DNA of 42,702 bases from Prevotella sp. (lineage in GTDB: Bacteria > Bacteroidota > Bacteroidia > Bacteroidales > Bacteroidaceae): assembly GCA_017509155.1 (NCBI GenBank), contig JAFWQE010000162.1, positions 1-42,702 of the forward strand. The letters run 5' to 3'. Below the pieces are notes generated by a model. The model saw only the letters and a program-made list of their open reading frames with translations, was not told the DNA's origin and made no database searches. Of this stretch, positions 6,552 to 16,077 are shown piece after piece (the first letter of the stretch is position 1; the number at the start of each line of letters is the position of its first letter). The translations under genes and the position numbers were made by a program.

Positions 6552-7985
6552 TTACTTTCGCATCATGCGACATTCGGGTGCGTCGAAGCGCATGGTGGCC
6601 TCGTCCTTGACGGTGAAGGGGCTCCACTGGGGCAGGCCGTCGGCATTGGGATTGCCGGTGCGGGCGAAGTTGAGGAGAGAGCTGCTCATCAGGTCGCCAA
6701 GGTGCAGGCCTTCGGGTGTGGCGCCGGTCATGCTGGCACTCTTCAGCACATTGTTGAAGAAGAAGGGGATGTCGGAGCAATGGCAGGCATGGAAGTCGCC
6801 GTCGACGGTGGGCACCTCGTAGGCCGAGAGGTAGACATAGACGGGCGCGCCGTTGTCGGCACAGCGCATGGCAGCCTGACGGATGACCGACTGGCGGACG
6901 AACTCGTCGACCTGCGGCGTTGTGAACTCATGGAGCGTGGAACCGACGAGCAGGGGTATGTCGTTGGACAGGCGCTCGCAGCCGTTCTCAAAGACTCCGG
7001 GCACAGCGGCGCCATCGTTGATGGGTCCCCACCCCACGCGGCCAAAGCGTCCGCCGCCCTCGCCCTGACGGCGCGCGTTCACCTCGTTGATGGCTTTCTG
7101 CGCTGCATCGAGCAGGGTTTCATAGGGCACGGTCTGTATGCTGTCGATGGTCTGCGCTGTCAGGCCCAGATACTCGGCGGTGAGACAGCCCACCTCGCGA
7201 GAGATTTCCTGCGGCGTGCTGCCCAGGAACGAGCCGCTCATGACCATGGCGCGACGGAACAGGCCGTGGGCAGAGGGCATGCACATCAGCGTGGACACCT
7301 TGCCGCCGCCACCGGACTGGCCGAAGATGGTGACGCAATTGGGGTCGCCGCCGAAGTAGGCGATGTTGTCTCTCACCCAGCGAAGGGCTGCCACGATGTC
7401 GGTCATGCCGAGATTGCCCGACTCGCGGTATTTCTCGCCAAAGGCGGAGAGGTCGAGGTGGCCGAGCACATTGAGGCGGTGGTTGATGGTGACGACGACG
7501 ACGTCGCCCTTGTCGGCGAGGTTACGGCCGTCGTAGCCGGGATGCTCCTGACCGTTGCCCGTGGTGTAGCCACCGCCATGGAGCCAGAAGAGCACGGGAC
7601 GTTTCCTGCCGTCGATCAGGCCTTTGGTCCAGATGTTCAGCCGCAGGCAGTCCTCATCGGGGAAGCCGTCGTTCCACTGGTAAAAGAAGGCCGTCTGGTC
7701 GTTGCGCCAGCCGTTGTTCTTGGGCTGCGGACAGACGGGGCCCCAATGGCGCGAGGAGCGCACACCGGTCCAGGCGTCGGGCGCCTGTGCGGGCTGGAAG
7801 CGGGCGGCCTTGGCATAGGGGATGCCCTTATAGGTGTAGACGCCACCCTCGATGTAGCCGGCCACCTGACCATAGCGAGTCTGCGCCAGCGTCGCCTTGG
7901 TGGAGCTGTCGAACACTTGTGCGTGGAGCTGGGCGCCAAAGGAAAGCGCCAGCAGCGTGAGAAGGATTTTCCTGAATTCTTTCAT
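6552..7985 (-). CDS. secreted type-B carboxylesterase
   Basis: 477 residues from the ATG of MKEFRKILLTLLALSFGAQL (signal peptide ending AQLHAQ). A longer in-frame start at 8063 overlaps the upstream gene and would bury the signal peptide. Alpha/beta-hydrolase of the carboxylesterase/cholinesterase family: YKGIPYA near the N terminus, the oxyanion segment WLHGGGY, nucleophile S224 in GQSGGG (the family usually has GESAGG), and likely E353 (TLHEF) and H402 (HCSDIP). Hydrolyses carboxylic esters; in gut Bacteroidota relatives often deacylate plant cell-wall esters, but the substrate is not readable here. It starts 38 bases after the Rpn gene on the same strand and may be read with it. Confidence 0.88.
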   Translation of the reverse strand: MKEFRKILLTLLALSFGAQLHAQVFDSSTKATLAQTRYGQVAGYIEGGVYTYKGIPYAKAARFQPAQAPDAWTGVRSSRHWGPVCPQPKNNGWRNDQTAFFYQWNDGFPDEDCLRLNIWTKGLIDGRKRPVLFWLHGGGYTTGNGQEHPGYDGRNLADKGDVVVVTINHRLNVLGHLDLSAFGEKYRESGNLGMTDIVAALRWVRDNIAYFGGDPNCVTIFGQSGGGGKVSTLMCMPSAHGLFRRAMVMSGSFLGSTPQEISREVGCLTAEYLGLTAQTIDSIQTVPYETLLDAAQKAINEVNARRQGEGGGRFGRVGWGPINDGAAVPGVFENGCERLSNDIPLLVGSTLHEFTTPQVDEFVRQSVIRQAAMRCADNGAPVYVYLSAYEVPTVDGDFHACHCSDIPFFFNNVLKSASMTGATPEGLHLGDLMSSSLLNFARTGNPNADGLPQWSPFTVKDEATMRFDAPECRMMRK

Positions 7986-8023
7986 GATTCGTTGATAGGA
8001 TTGATAAACAAGGTTGGTGTGGG

Positions 8024-9145
8024 TCATAGTGTCTCTATGATGTCGGCAGACAGTCCGGTGCACTGAGCAATGGTCGCGATGTCGATGCCTACGGATTTCA
8101 TCTTCATGGCAGTCTGCCGCGCTGCTTCTGCAATGCCTTTCTGCATGCCTTCAGCCATTCCTTCTTTGCGTCCCAGCTCTTTGCCTTCTTCCAAGCCCTC
8201 GGCACGGCCCTCTTTTCTACCCTCGGCACGGCCCTCTTTTCTACCCTCGGCACGGCCTTCTTTTCTACCCTCGGCACGGCCTTCTGCTATTCCCTCAGCT
8301 CGGCCTTCAGCAAGACCCTCGGCTCGACCCTCGGCTCGACCTTCCGCACGACCCTCCGCACGACCTTCCGCACGACCCTCCTCGCGCCCTTCGAATCTTC
8401 CTTCCAGCTTTCCTTCACCTCGTGCTGTGAATATCTGGTCGGCAAGGATCACGCGGTCGTCAACATAGCGGCGATAGGCGGCCTGCTCCTCACGGCTCAT
8501 CTTTGAGAATAGCAACTTCTCGCGGGCTTCCGCAAGGCCCGGAGCATCGGCATCCTCGGGTATCTCGCTCGTCGAAAGGAAGTAGATCCATTGCTCCAGA
8601 GGGACCTTAGACCAGCGGTTGAAGTCGTTCACCTTCAGGATATAGTATTCAGGATAGAGCTGATAGACCTCGTTCACCCCGAACTGCTGACGCTGGAACG
8701 TCGACAGCCGAAGCACGTCGTCCTCGTGGATGCCCCGGAACTCGGTCTTGCCGTGATAAACGAAGTCCTTGCCCTGACCCAGGTCGAAGTAGACGATGTT
8801 GATGCTGTACACCTTCTTCACGTTGTCGTAGTTCTTACCGCTGTCGATATACTCCGTGACGAGTTTCGAGGCGCCGAAGAGGATGCGCTGGAAATAGGCG
8901 TATTCGGTCTCGCCCTGCACTTCGATGAGCAGCAGTTCGCCCTTCTCGTCCTCGGCCAGGATGTCCACGCGGTTTGACTTGGAATCCTCGCGGTCCTTGT
9001 TGCCCTCGCTCTCCAGGAGGCGGTGAATCTTGATGCTCGTCTCCAGCAGCGTGCTGAGGAAGCCCTCGAGCACACCGAAGTTGGCCTTGTCGCGCAACAG
9101 GCGCTTCAGGGCCCAGTCGAAACTGATGTATGTACGGTCTCTCAT
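8024..9145 (-). CDS. Rpn/PD-(D/E)XK nuclease-family protein with expanded EGRA repeat
   Basis: 373 residues. Residues 1-230 match the Rpn/'PD-(D/E)XK nuclease family transposase' type, with the likely active site D61 (RVDIL), E75 and Q77 (IEVQGE). Rpn proteins are DNA endonucleases linked to recombination or phage defence; they are not classical transposases. Residues about 243-339 are a hydrophilic, probably helical repeat with EG every four residues, mostly EGRA/EGRK. The last ~30 residues end TIAQCTGLSADIIETL, a helix-turn-helix-like segment shared with the second Rpn protein of this window. The start ATG follows an AGGAG ribosome site and a TATATTTG promoter box. Confidence 0.85.
   Translation of the reverse strand: MRDRTYISFDWALKRLLRDKANFGVLEGFLSTLLETSIKIHRLLESEGNKDREDSKSNRVDILAEDEKGELLLIEVQGETEYAYFQRILFGASKLVTEYIDSGKNYDNVKKVYSINIVYFDLGQGKDFVYHGKTEFRGIHEDDVLRLSTFQRQQFGVNEVYQLYPEYYILKVNDFNRWSKVPLEQWIYFLSTSEIPEDADAPGLAEAREKLLFSKMSREEQAAYRRYVDDRVILADQIFTARGEGKLEGRFEGREEGRAEGRAEGRAEGRAEGRAEGLAEGRAEGIAEGRAEGRKEGRAEGRKEGRAEGRKEGRAEGLEEGKELGRKEGMAEGMQKGIAEAARQTAMKMKSVGIDIATIAQCTGLSADIIETL
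8196..8291. repeat. 24-bp in-frame tandem repeat inside the Rpn gene
   Basis: Units start at 8196, 8220, 8244 and 8268 and are nearly identical over 24 bases (CCCTCGGCACGG then CCYTCTTTTCTA), encoding EGRAEGRK. To the right the repeat degrades to 12-bp units. Such perfect in-frame units can gain or lose copies by slippage without changing the frame. Confidence 0.9.
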
Positions 9146-9177
9146 GTCTGTCGTATCTCCTTTATCTGATTACGCTG

Positions 9178-9185
9178 CAAATATA
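9178..9185 (-). promoter_or_regulatory. -7 box of the Rpn gene promoter
   Basis: Minus-strand TATATTTG (TAnnTTTG consensus), 33 bases before the start codon. No TTTG at -33. Confidence 0.65.
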
Positions 9186-9252
9186 CATATTTTTCTTGAC
9201 TTCTCTGTCATGTAGGAAAAGATTTTTCGCTTTTTCATGACATGCCAATACG

Positions 9253-9289
9253 AAAAAGAGCCGCGACCACAGCGGCCACGGCTCTTTTT
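9253..9289 (-). terminator. terminator of the SusC/SusD operon
   Basis: 11-bp arms AAAAAGAGCCG and CGGCTCTTTTT around a 15-base GC-rich loop, 21 bases beyond the last stop of the operon. The A and T runs on both sides make it usable on either strand. Confidence 0.75.
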
Positions 9290-9309
9290 ATGATTAGTTT
9301 CGAAAGGAA

Positions 9310-11655
9310 TTACTTCACGATGAACTTCTTGCCGTCCTTCACGTAGATCTGTCCACGAACGGGAGCAGAAACGCGCTGGCCTGCGAGGTTGAAGATGCTG
9401 CCGTTGGTAGCGGTGGCCACTTCCTTCACAGTCTTGATGCCAGTGTCGGTGCTCTTGTTGTTGATCACAATCTTGGTGATGACCATGCCCTTGAAGACCT
9501 GGAAAGCGAAGTAGCCGTCCCATGCCTTCTCCATGACGACCTTGGCGCCAGAGGCGATTTCAGAAACGCCCGTTACAGCTGCCTCGCCGTTGATGGTCAC
9601 TTCGTTCTGCTGCTCGGTAGAGGGGCAGTAGACGATGTTCTTGCCGTCGGCAGTGGTGTATTCAATCGTTACCTCAGCACCGTTGTAGAGGCCGTCGATG
9701 ACCATCACACGGTCGTTGGGGCACTGCAGACCGCCGTCCTTCACGTTGCCGTTGATGCGGTCGCTGCGACGCCATACATGGCACTCAGCGGGCAGGTTGG
9801 CACCGGTGTAGTTGGTGTAGCCCTTGAAGTCCTGACGTGCATCGTTCTTCTCGTTCTTGATGTCCCAGAAGGCGAACTTCTGAGCAGCACCGCCGTTGAA
9901 GTTCTCGGGATTTTCGCCAGCAGCGGCGGCAGCGGCGAAGTTGTAGATGTCGCCCTCTTCCTCCTCAGGAGTGAGATACTCGCTGGGATCCACTTCACCC
10001 TGAACGATGATGATGGGAATCTCAGAGGTGACACCACGACCCTTGACGAAGGTCTTCACGAAACGACCCTTGGTGCCAGAAGGCAGAGCCTCGGCCTTCA
10101 CGCCCACGATGTTGAAGGCGGGATAGTCGTAAGAGGGGTTCATGTAGTAGCTGTCGTCGACAGTAACCTCAGTCACCCAGTCGGGCAGCTCGTCGAGATA
10201 GTAGTACTCATCGCCAGTGCCTTCGGTGTCCTTCCAGTAGTTGGCGGTGTACACATAGACGCCGGGGAAGTAGCCATCGTCGCCAGCAGCAACGCCGCAC
10301 TCAGAACCATCGTCGGAGACGAAGAGCACATTGCAGTTCTCAAACTCGCCGCCTTCGCTGTCGGTCAGGGCATCGGCAACAATCACTCCGTCCATCATGC
10401 CGGTGAGCGACATGTTGAGGGCAGAAGCAGAATAGTAGTGCTGGTAGGCTCCATCGGGTACCTCGACCACGAAGTAGCCAGCGCCGATCGTTCCGTTGTA
10501 GTCGAAGTCAGATTCGTCCTCAGCGTTGATGTCGTTACAGGTGAAACCAATGCTCACGCCTTCGCCATCGATGCCAGAGAGGACAACGGTGAAGGGCTTG
10601 TCGAGAACAAACGGCTCAGTGGTCTCGATGCCGAATTCGTCGACAACCTTGTTGCTGAATGTGAGACACCATCTGTAGTATACACCAGTCTGAGTGTACT
10701 GCACGGTATTGGGCTGTCCGTCTCCCTCAAGGTCAGCCTTGGTGGCCTTGAGCACGAGGAAGGGATCCGTGTCGGCTGCACCGGGACGGCCTCTGTCATC
10801 GATAACAGTGTCGTAGAACGACAATGTCAGCTCCTTTCCTTCGGGAAGTGGATCGGGACCGTCGGAGAGACAGTTGAAGTACACGTCCTCGACATAGAGG
10901 GGAGAAGCGGGCTTCGGGAACGACTGCATGATGTAGCGGCAGACACCGACTTCGTCAACTTTACCGTCTTTGTCGTTATCATACTCAATGTTACCAGTAC
11001 CATAGAGATAACCGGTGCTCATCGAACCGAAGGAGTAGCCACCTGCATGGTCATCGGTGAAACCGAGTGTGGTCACAGAGTCGATGACTACACGTGTGTA
11101 GTAGTTGGGGTTGGTGAGATTGCCGGCCTTGTCGGTCTGAGACCAGTAGTAGTTGGTCTTGGCACCGATGGTGAACGAGTCGGTCAGCGCCTTGTCGGCC
11201 ACTGTGGGAGCTGCCATGTAATAGCCAGCTTCAAGGTTGCCGATGTAGTCGCCGTTCTCCTCAGCATACGGAGTGAGGTCGCGGAACGGGTTGGAGTTTC
11301 CGGGATAGTTGCCATGCCAGAGAGTCTCTGTCGGCTTTTCAGACAGGTTCTTGAAAGTGAAGTCCTGCCATGCAGGAACGCTGATGTAGGTCGGTCCGTA
11401 GCCACTTCCAGACTTATCCCACGCCCAATAGAGAGCGCCAGCGGGCTTGGAGTAGTAGAGACCTGTCTCCTTCGACCTGCGAGGTGAAGACGAGAGATCT
11501 GTTGTCTTGCCAACAGTCATCATTGGACGGTCAATCTTGGCGGCCTTCACAAAGTCCGTCATCATGACCTTGGTGTCCGTCATCTCGGTACGCAGCTGAG
11601 CAAAGCTCGTGCCACAAATGCCGAGAGCGGCCATTAACAGTAATGATTTCTTCAT
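9310..11655 (-). CDS. large secreted protein of unknown function with C-terminal tail, last gene of uptake operon
   Basis: 781 residues with a clear signal peptide (MKKSLLLMAALGICGTSFAQ). I do not recognise a catalytic domain. The protein is acidic and rich in Tyr, Gly and Asp, with segments such as DYNGTIGAGYFVVEVPDG and YDNDKDGKVDEVG, the latter resembling a calcium-binding loop. An Ala-run linker near 580 precedes a C-terminal beta-sandwich-like region, and the end (SIFNLAGQRVSAP … GQIYVKDGKKFIVK) is the short tail also seen on the M6 protease and the LRR protein. It lies 15 bases after the DUF4302 gene and shares the operon terminator. Probably a surface or secreted partner that captures the operon's substrate; this role is inferred from position alone. 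Confidence 0.85.
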   Translation of the reverse strand: MKKSLLLMAALGICGTSFAQLRTEMTDTKVMMTDFVKAAKIDRPMMTVGKTTDLSSSPRRSKETGLYYSKPAGALYWAWDKSGSGYGPTYISVPAWQDFTFKNLSEKPTETLWHGNYPGNSNPFRDLTPYAEENGDYIGNLEAGYYMAAPTVADKALTDSFTIGAKTNYYWSQTDKAGNLTNPNYYTRVVIDSVTTLGFTDDHAGGYSFGSMSTGYLYGTGNIEYDNDKDGKVDEVGVCRYIMQSFPKPASPLYVEDVYFNCLSDGPDPLPEGKELTLSFYDTVIDDRGRPGAADTDPFLVLKATKADLEGDGQPNTVQYTQTGVYYRWCLTFSNKVVDEFGIETTEPFVLDKPFTVVLSGIDGEGVSIGFTCNDINAEDESDFDYNGTIGAGYFVVEVPDGAYQHYYSASALNMSLTGMMDGVIVADALTDSEGGEFENCNVLFVSDDGSECGVAAGDDGYFPGVYVYTANYWKDTEGTGDEYYYLDELPDWVTEVTVDDSYYMNPSYDYPAFNIVGVKAEALPSGTKGRFVKTFVKGRGVTSEIPIIIVQGEVDPSEYLTPEEEEGDIYNFAAAAAAGENPENFNGGAAQKFAFWDIKNEKNDARQDFKGYTNYTGANLPAECHVWRRSDRINGNVKDGGLQCPNDRVMVIDGLYNGAEVTIEYTTADGKNIVYCPSTEQQNEVTINGEAAVTGVSEIASGAKVVMEKAWDGYFAFQVFKGMVITKIVINNKSTDTGIKTVKEVATATNGSIFNLAGQRVSAPVRGQIYVKDGKKFIVK

Positions 11656-11670
11656 AATGGTTGAGTTTTA

Positions 11671-13008
11671 TTAATTAATAAAAGTAAGTGTAATCCAGTC
11701 GTTAGCATTCGAAGCCGACGTGAGCTTGATGTTCATCAGATTGAACTTGCTGCCATCCTGAGACGCGTTGTAGGTTGTGGCAATGGCGTTGACAAAGTCC
11801 TGAAGGCCGTTGATGTTGCCGATTACGGCTGCGGCATTGTCCACAGGCTGAGGATTGGAAAGCGTCAGCTGGTCGCCGTTGCGGGCGAAGTCGTACTTCA
11901 CGCTGATACGCGTGTTCGAGGTCTTACGGTAGGTGATGCCGAGAACGAACTCACCGTTTTCATTGATAGAGAACTGCATGTTCGACAAGGTGAAGCCGCG
12001 CGTCTTGAATCCGTTGAACACGGTTTCATACTTCTCTTTCATCGACTCTGACATGGAACTGCTGCGAAGGAGCTGCCACTTGTGGGCATTGTCGAGCGCA
12101 AACTGGCAGAACTCTGCTGGGTTGGGACCCGAAATGGTGAACTCAGGATTGTTGACTTCCCTGAAGATGTCCTCGGCCTCGTTGTACTCAAACTCCTGTG
12201 CCTTCTGGTCGTCTTTGAGCTCGAAGGCATCGCGCAGACGCAGATAGTAGTTGCCGTTTCGCTTGGTGATGAGGAACGGATGACGGGTCTCGTCGGCGAT
12301 TTCGTCACCGTTGTAACGGTAGAAGTTGGGAATGGTGGTGCTGGCCTCTGCTATCTTCATGATGCTGTCGCCGAAGGTGGCAACATTGAAGTTGGGCGCA
12401 TTCGACGGGAAAATCCTGTTCTGGAATTCGTCCACGTCCATAAGATAGCTGTTGAAGTCGGTGCCCTCGGGAACGCGGGTCATACGGGTATATGTGCCAC
12501 GTTTCTTTCCTTTGAGCATGATCATCTCGCCGCCCTCGGGCACGTCTACCATCACAAACTCATAGTCGCCGCCGACACCTGTTCCCTGGTCGCCAATGGC
12601 AATGCCGCGAAGATAGGACTCTGGGTCGGAGAACGTGTGGATACATTCGTTGTAGGCGTTGAAGCTGAGCACTGGTCCGTTGTCGGTTATGACCTCCCAA
12701 GGTGTCGTGTCTTCAAGGTAGTTTCCGTTGGAAAGCTCGTTGTTCATGCCAAGCGTCACAGAATGGTCTCTGTTGAAACGCGACATAATCAAGTAGCCGT
12801 AAGCGCCATAACCTTCCTCATCGTTGGTGGGATAGTACTCCATGACCCATCCGCCGGGCGAGGCTTCAAGGCGCGATGTGTAGATGGCACTGGTCTCATT
12901 CAGTCTTTCGGCTGCAGACTTATCGAAAAGATTCTCTTCCTCGCCTGCACAGCTTGCCAGGGCAAGGGCGCCTGTCAGTAAGATGGATGCTGATAATATC
13001 TTGTTCAT
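11671..13008 (-). CDS. DUF4302-type lipoprotein
   Basis: 445 residues with lipobox ALASC (C20). Sequence type LFDKSAAERLNE … ASPGGWVMEYYP at the N terminus is what I associate with the DUF4302 family of Bacteroidota lipoproteins, which are found next to SusC/SusD pairs. No catalytic motif is visible. It lies 23 bases after the metallohydrolase gene and 15 before the next gene, so it is part of the operon. Expected to sit at the outer membrane and help bind or present the imported ligand; that is inference from family and context. Confidence 0.82.
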   Translation of the reverse strand: MNKILSASILLTGALALASCAGEEENLFDKSAAERLNETSAIYTSRLEASPGGWVMEYYPTNDEEGYGAYGYLIMSRFNRDHSVTLGMNNELSNGNYLEDTTPWEVITDNGPVLSFNAYNECIHTFSDPESYLRGIAIGDQGTGVGGDYEFVMVDVPEGGEMIMLKGKKRGTYTRMTRVPEGTDFNSYLMDVDEFQNRIFPSNAPNFNVATFGDSIMKIAEASTTIPNFYRYNGDEIADETRHPFLITKRNGNYYLRLRDAFELKDDQKAQEFEYNEAEDIFREVNNPEFTISGPNPAEFCQFALDNAHKWQLLRSSSMSESMKEKYETVFNGFKTRGFTLSNMQFSINENGEFVLGITYRKTSNTRISVKYDFARNGDQLTLSNPQPVDNAAAVIGNINGLQDFVNAIATTYNASQDGSKFNLMNIKLTSASNANDWITLTFIN

Positions 13009-13031
13009 AGCTATATGTATCTTGAAGGTGA

Positions 13032-14267
13032 TTATTGCAATGACTTATACTGATTGACCTCATCGAGTAGTTTCTCCATGAAGATTCTGCCGTCCTCAGA
13101 CGTAGTAATCAGACGGTTGATGAACTGTCCGTTTTCGTCGAACTTGAAGGTTCCGTCGGGATTGGTCTCCCACTGACGCTGCTGCACTTCCCTTCTCAGG
13201 TCGTCGAGCTTGACGTTGAAGTTGTCCAAAAGCCACTGGCGTGTCATCTCCAGCTTGCGCAGGATGATTTCGCGTCCGTTGATGCCGCTGGTCTTCAGGT
13301 AGATAATCTTGCCGTTGGCGTCCACTTCTGCATAGTCGTTGGCGTCGCGCTGGATGAGCTTGCGCTGGATGTTGTACTGGCCGTCGGAGCCGCTTGATGC
13401 GTCAGGATTCTTGCGGTCGATGTAGCCAACTGAGTCGCGGTCGGCACGTCCGGTGCGCACAAGGATGTTGTAGGTGTCCCAAAGTTTCTTGGAAACGGAA
13501 ACGCGTTCCCAGTCGTATTCGGCGCTGTTGAGCATGTTGTTCCACGAGATGCTGTCCTTGACGATGTAGTTGGCAATCGTCTCCACCCAGTCCTCACGGT
13601 CGGCCGATGAGGCATAGTCGCTGACAAAGCCCTGAGAAATGGCTATCGAGTCGGCGGTTTCCTGCCAGCTAATCGGGTTATAGAGGCTTCGCGAGATGAG
13701 GCGGAAGTCCTGCGGATACTCTATCGTCTGATGGAGAATGTGGCTGAACTCGTGGTGCATGGTCTTGAAGAACTTCTCGTTGAGGTCTTCAATGTTGTAG
13801 ATACTCATGTGGTTGGCGTTCATGAGAGAGATTTTCAGACCGCCTTCAGCGTAGCCCAGCGTCTCGGTACCCGATGCGGGATTGTACGAAGGAGAACCGA
13901 TCACATGGATGATTCTGGGGCTGTACTTTCTCAGGAACTCCTGTCCGGCGCACTTCTCATAGACATCATACCACAGGTATTTTGCCAGAACAGCCAGCTC
14001 ACAACTCTTGTCGTAGGAGCAGGGCACGAGGTTTTTCTGGAGGTCAGAGCCGATGTCCTGCATCTTGTAGATGAAGCGCATGTTGTACTTCTCCAGGAAG
14101 TTCTTCTTGACAAAGGTGTCAAGCGGGAACGTGTATGACGTCTTGTCGAGGGGATATTCTCGTGTGTCGAAGATGGTTTCGGTGAAATCCTCGTCGGAGC
14201 ACGAGAGCGTACCCAAACAGCTCAATCCGATGATTGCGGTGATAACCAGATTAAAAACTTTCTTCAT
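13032..14267 (-). CDS. zinc metallohydrolase lipoprotein associated with substrate import
   Basis: 411 residues with a lipobox LSC (C23). The zinc motif HEFSH (H172, E173, H176) is preceded by another histidine (KTMHHEFSHILHQ) and followed about 50 residues later by SADREDWVETIANYI, which may carry the third ligand. This fits the family described as substrate-import-associated zinc metallohydrolase lipoproteins, regularly encoded with SusC/SusD and DUF4302. Probably a peptidase at the outer membrane trimming or releasing a protein-bound nutrient. The gap to susD is 19 bases. The substrate cannot be told. Confidence 0.85.
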   Translation of the reverse strand: MKKVFNLVITAIIGLSCLGTLSCSDEDFTETIFDTREYPLDKTSYTFPLDTFVKKNFLEKYNMRFIYKMQDIGSDLQKNLVPCSYDKSCELAVLAKYLWYDVYEKCAGQEFLRKYSPRIIHVIGSPSYNPASGTETLGYAEGGLKISLMNANHMSIYNIEDLNEKFFKTMHHEFSHILHQTIEYPQDFRLISRSLYNPISWQETADSIAISQGFVSDYASSADREDWVETIANYIVKDSISWNNMLNSAEYDWERVSVSKKLWDTYNILVRTGRADRDSVGYIDRKNPDASSGSDGQYNIQRKLIQRDANDYAEVDANGKIIYLKTSGINGREIILRKLEMTRQWLLDNFNVKLDDLRREVQQRQWETNPDGTFKFDENGQFINRLITTSEDGRIFMEKLLDEVNQYKSLQ

Positions 14268-14286
14268 ATCTGTATTCCTCCTTCAG

Positions 14287-16032
14287 TTATTTCGTTTTTC
14301 TTAATTCTGTAGCCTGCTGGAATTCGGTGTAGTCGAGTGGCGGACGCGACGGAGCCAGACCGGCGGCCATGACTTCCTGCGGCACCTCAATGGCTCGACG
14401 CGGGTCGTTCCATGTCAGTTTGTACTCAATGTTGTCGACGCCATAGAAGTGAGAGTACTCCATGCCCCAGCGCTTCAGGTCGAAGAAACGCAGTCCTTCC
14501 CAGTTGGTTTCAAAGCGGCGCATGTCGTTGATGGCGTTCATATAGACCACCAGGTTCTGCGGAATGACGAAGTCAGGACTCATGTTCTGCGTGAAGTCCC
14601 AGTTCTCGAAGCAGTTGTAGTTCACGGGCTTGCTGTAGTAGCTTTCCAGCGTGGCACGGGTCAGATCCACCAGAGCGTTGCCGTTGCGGAAGGTGCGCTC
14701 GTCGTCCTCGGTAAACGTCCAGCGGCTGTTGTCGTAGGCGATAAGGTCTTCCACGCAACCATCCACATCGGGATTCTTCTTCAGCAGCTTGGCCTCAGCA
14801 CGTTCGAGCAGCAGCTCGGTGCAGGTGAACTCACGACGGATGACGTGAGCGTAGCCAATGCCGGCCACTTTGTCGGTGTACTCGAAGGTCTCGCCCGACT
14901 TCATCGACATGAATCCGTAGTCCTGGTTGCTGCGGTAGAAGGTCATGCCCGAGACGTAGGCACAGGGAATGACATACCAGCGCCAGTTGGGGCCAAGGTG
15001 ATAGATGGTGGACTGCAGTGCGGTGGAAATCTGACCGTAGCGATAGCCTGCGGCACGGCGCGACGACGTGGAGTGCGTCGCCACCAGCATGATGTTGTTG
15101 TTGAGATCGGCATTCTGCCACACGTTGGCGTAGTCGTCACCATAGGTGCAGTTGGCAAATCCGTCGTAGCGCATGAGCAGATTAGGCAGGTTGGCGGTGC
15201 CAGGCTCCAGCACGGCATCTGCATGTTCAATCACCTTCTCATAGTTGCGGGTGTAGAGGTAGAAACGCGCTGCGAAGGCGTGGGCTGCATTCACGTTGAA
15301 GTGCCACTTGGGCTTCTCGTAGTAGGTGTTCACCACGAGCTTGAGTCCTGCTTCCAGGTCTTCGCGTATCTTTGCGTAGGTTTCAGCCACGTCGGAACGG
15401 TCGTAGTTCACGAGCACCTTGTCCTCGGGCGTGGTCACATACGGAATACCGATGTCCTGCCGGCTGGCCTCTTCGTTCTTGTATGCCTGAGAGAAGATGT
15501 TCACAAGCACGAAATGATAGTAGGCACGAATGAGCAGCGCCTCGCCGCGTGCGGCATTCTCTTTAGCCGACGGTGCATACGCTGCGCCCGTTGCGGCAGC
15601 TTCCTGACGCTCTTTCTCTTCAATCTGGTCGAGATAGACGAGCGCATGGTTGGCTGTTGCAATGGCGTTGTAGCAGTCTTCCCAGATGTGAGAGGGCGAG
15701 TCGGAACCCGTCGACGACTTCACCTGTTCGAAGCGGAAGATCTCATCGTCCATACGTTCATAGGGCTGAAGGTTGTAATGCACAAGTGTCTGCTTCTTGT
15801 CATCGTTGGATGCAGGATAGTGAGGAGCGTTGTTGTCCATGAGGTTATCGCTCGACAACTCGCAGAGCCAGCCATAGTTGGCCGTACAGTAGGCGCTCTT
15901 GAGAAGCGAAACGACCTTGTCCACATCGTTGATTTCAATACGCTCATCGGGCTCCTGATCGAGGAAGTCGTCGCAAGAGACGAGTCCCAGTGTCAGCAGT
16001 GCAGCAACTGATATATATTTTACGATTTTCAT
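14287..16032 (-). CDS. SusD/RagB-family nutrient-binding lipoprotein
   Basis: 581 residues; lipobox LVSC (C20) then DDFLDQEPDERIEI, the classic SusD start. Alpha-helical TPR-like regions are indicated by EALLIRAYYHFVLVNIFSQAY (about 155-175), and the C-terminal LRFFDLKRWG motif is typical of the family. Forms the lid of the SusC barrel and binds the ligand outside the cell. It starts 45 bases after susC. Family members near a zinc peptidase rather than glycoside hydrolases are more likely to take up peptide or another non-glycan ligand. Confidence 0.95.
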   Translation of the reverse strand: MKIVKYISVAALLTLGLVSCDDFLDQEPDERIEINDVDKVVSLLKSAYCTANYGWLCELSSDNLMDNNAPHYPASNDDKKQTLVHYNLQPYERMDDEIFRFEQVKSSTGSDSPSHIWEDCYNAIATANHALVYLDQIEEKERQEAAATGAAYAPSAKENAARGEALLIRAYYHFVLVNIFSQAYKNEEASRQDIGIPYVTTPEDKVLVNYDRSDVAETYAKIREDLEAGLKLVVNTYYEKPKWHFNVNAAHAFAARFYLYTRNYEKVIEHADAVLEPGTANLPNLLMRYDGFANCTYGDDYANVWQNADLNNNIMLVATHSTSSRRAAGYRYGQISTALQSTIYHLGPNWRWYVIPCAYVSGMTFYRSNQDYGFMSMKSGETFEYTDKVAGIGYAHVIRREFTCTELLLERAEAKLLKKNPDVDGCVEDLIAYDNSRWTFTEDDERTFRNGNALVDLTRATLESYYSKPVNYNCFENWDFTQNMSPDFVIPQNLVVYMNAINDMRRFETNWEGLRFFDLKRWGMEYSHFYGVDNIEYKLTWNDPRRAIEVPQEVMAAGLAPSRPPLDYTEFQQATELRKTK

Positions 16033-16077
16033 ATCTTTCTTCTGTTTATTCCTATTATATATAAAAATGTACGCGCG

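Noticed and set aside
8024-9145. Rpn genes as active IS transposases
   Set aside because: No terminal inverted repeats or target duplications around either gene; Rpn proteins are nucleases, not DDE transposases.
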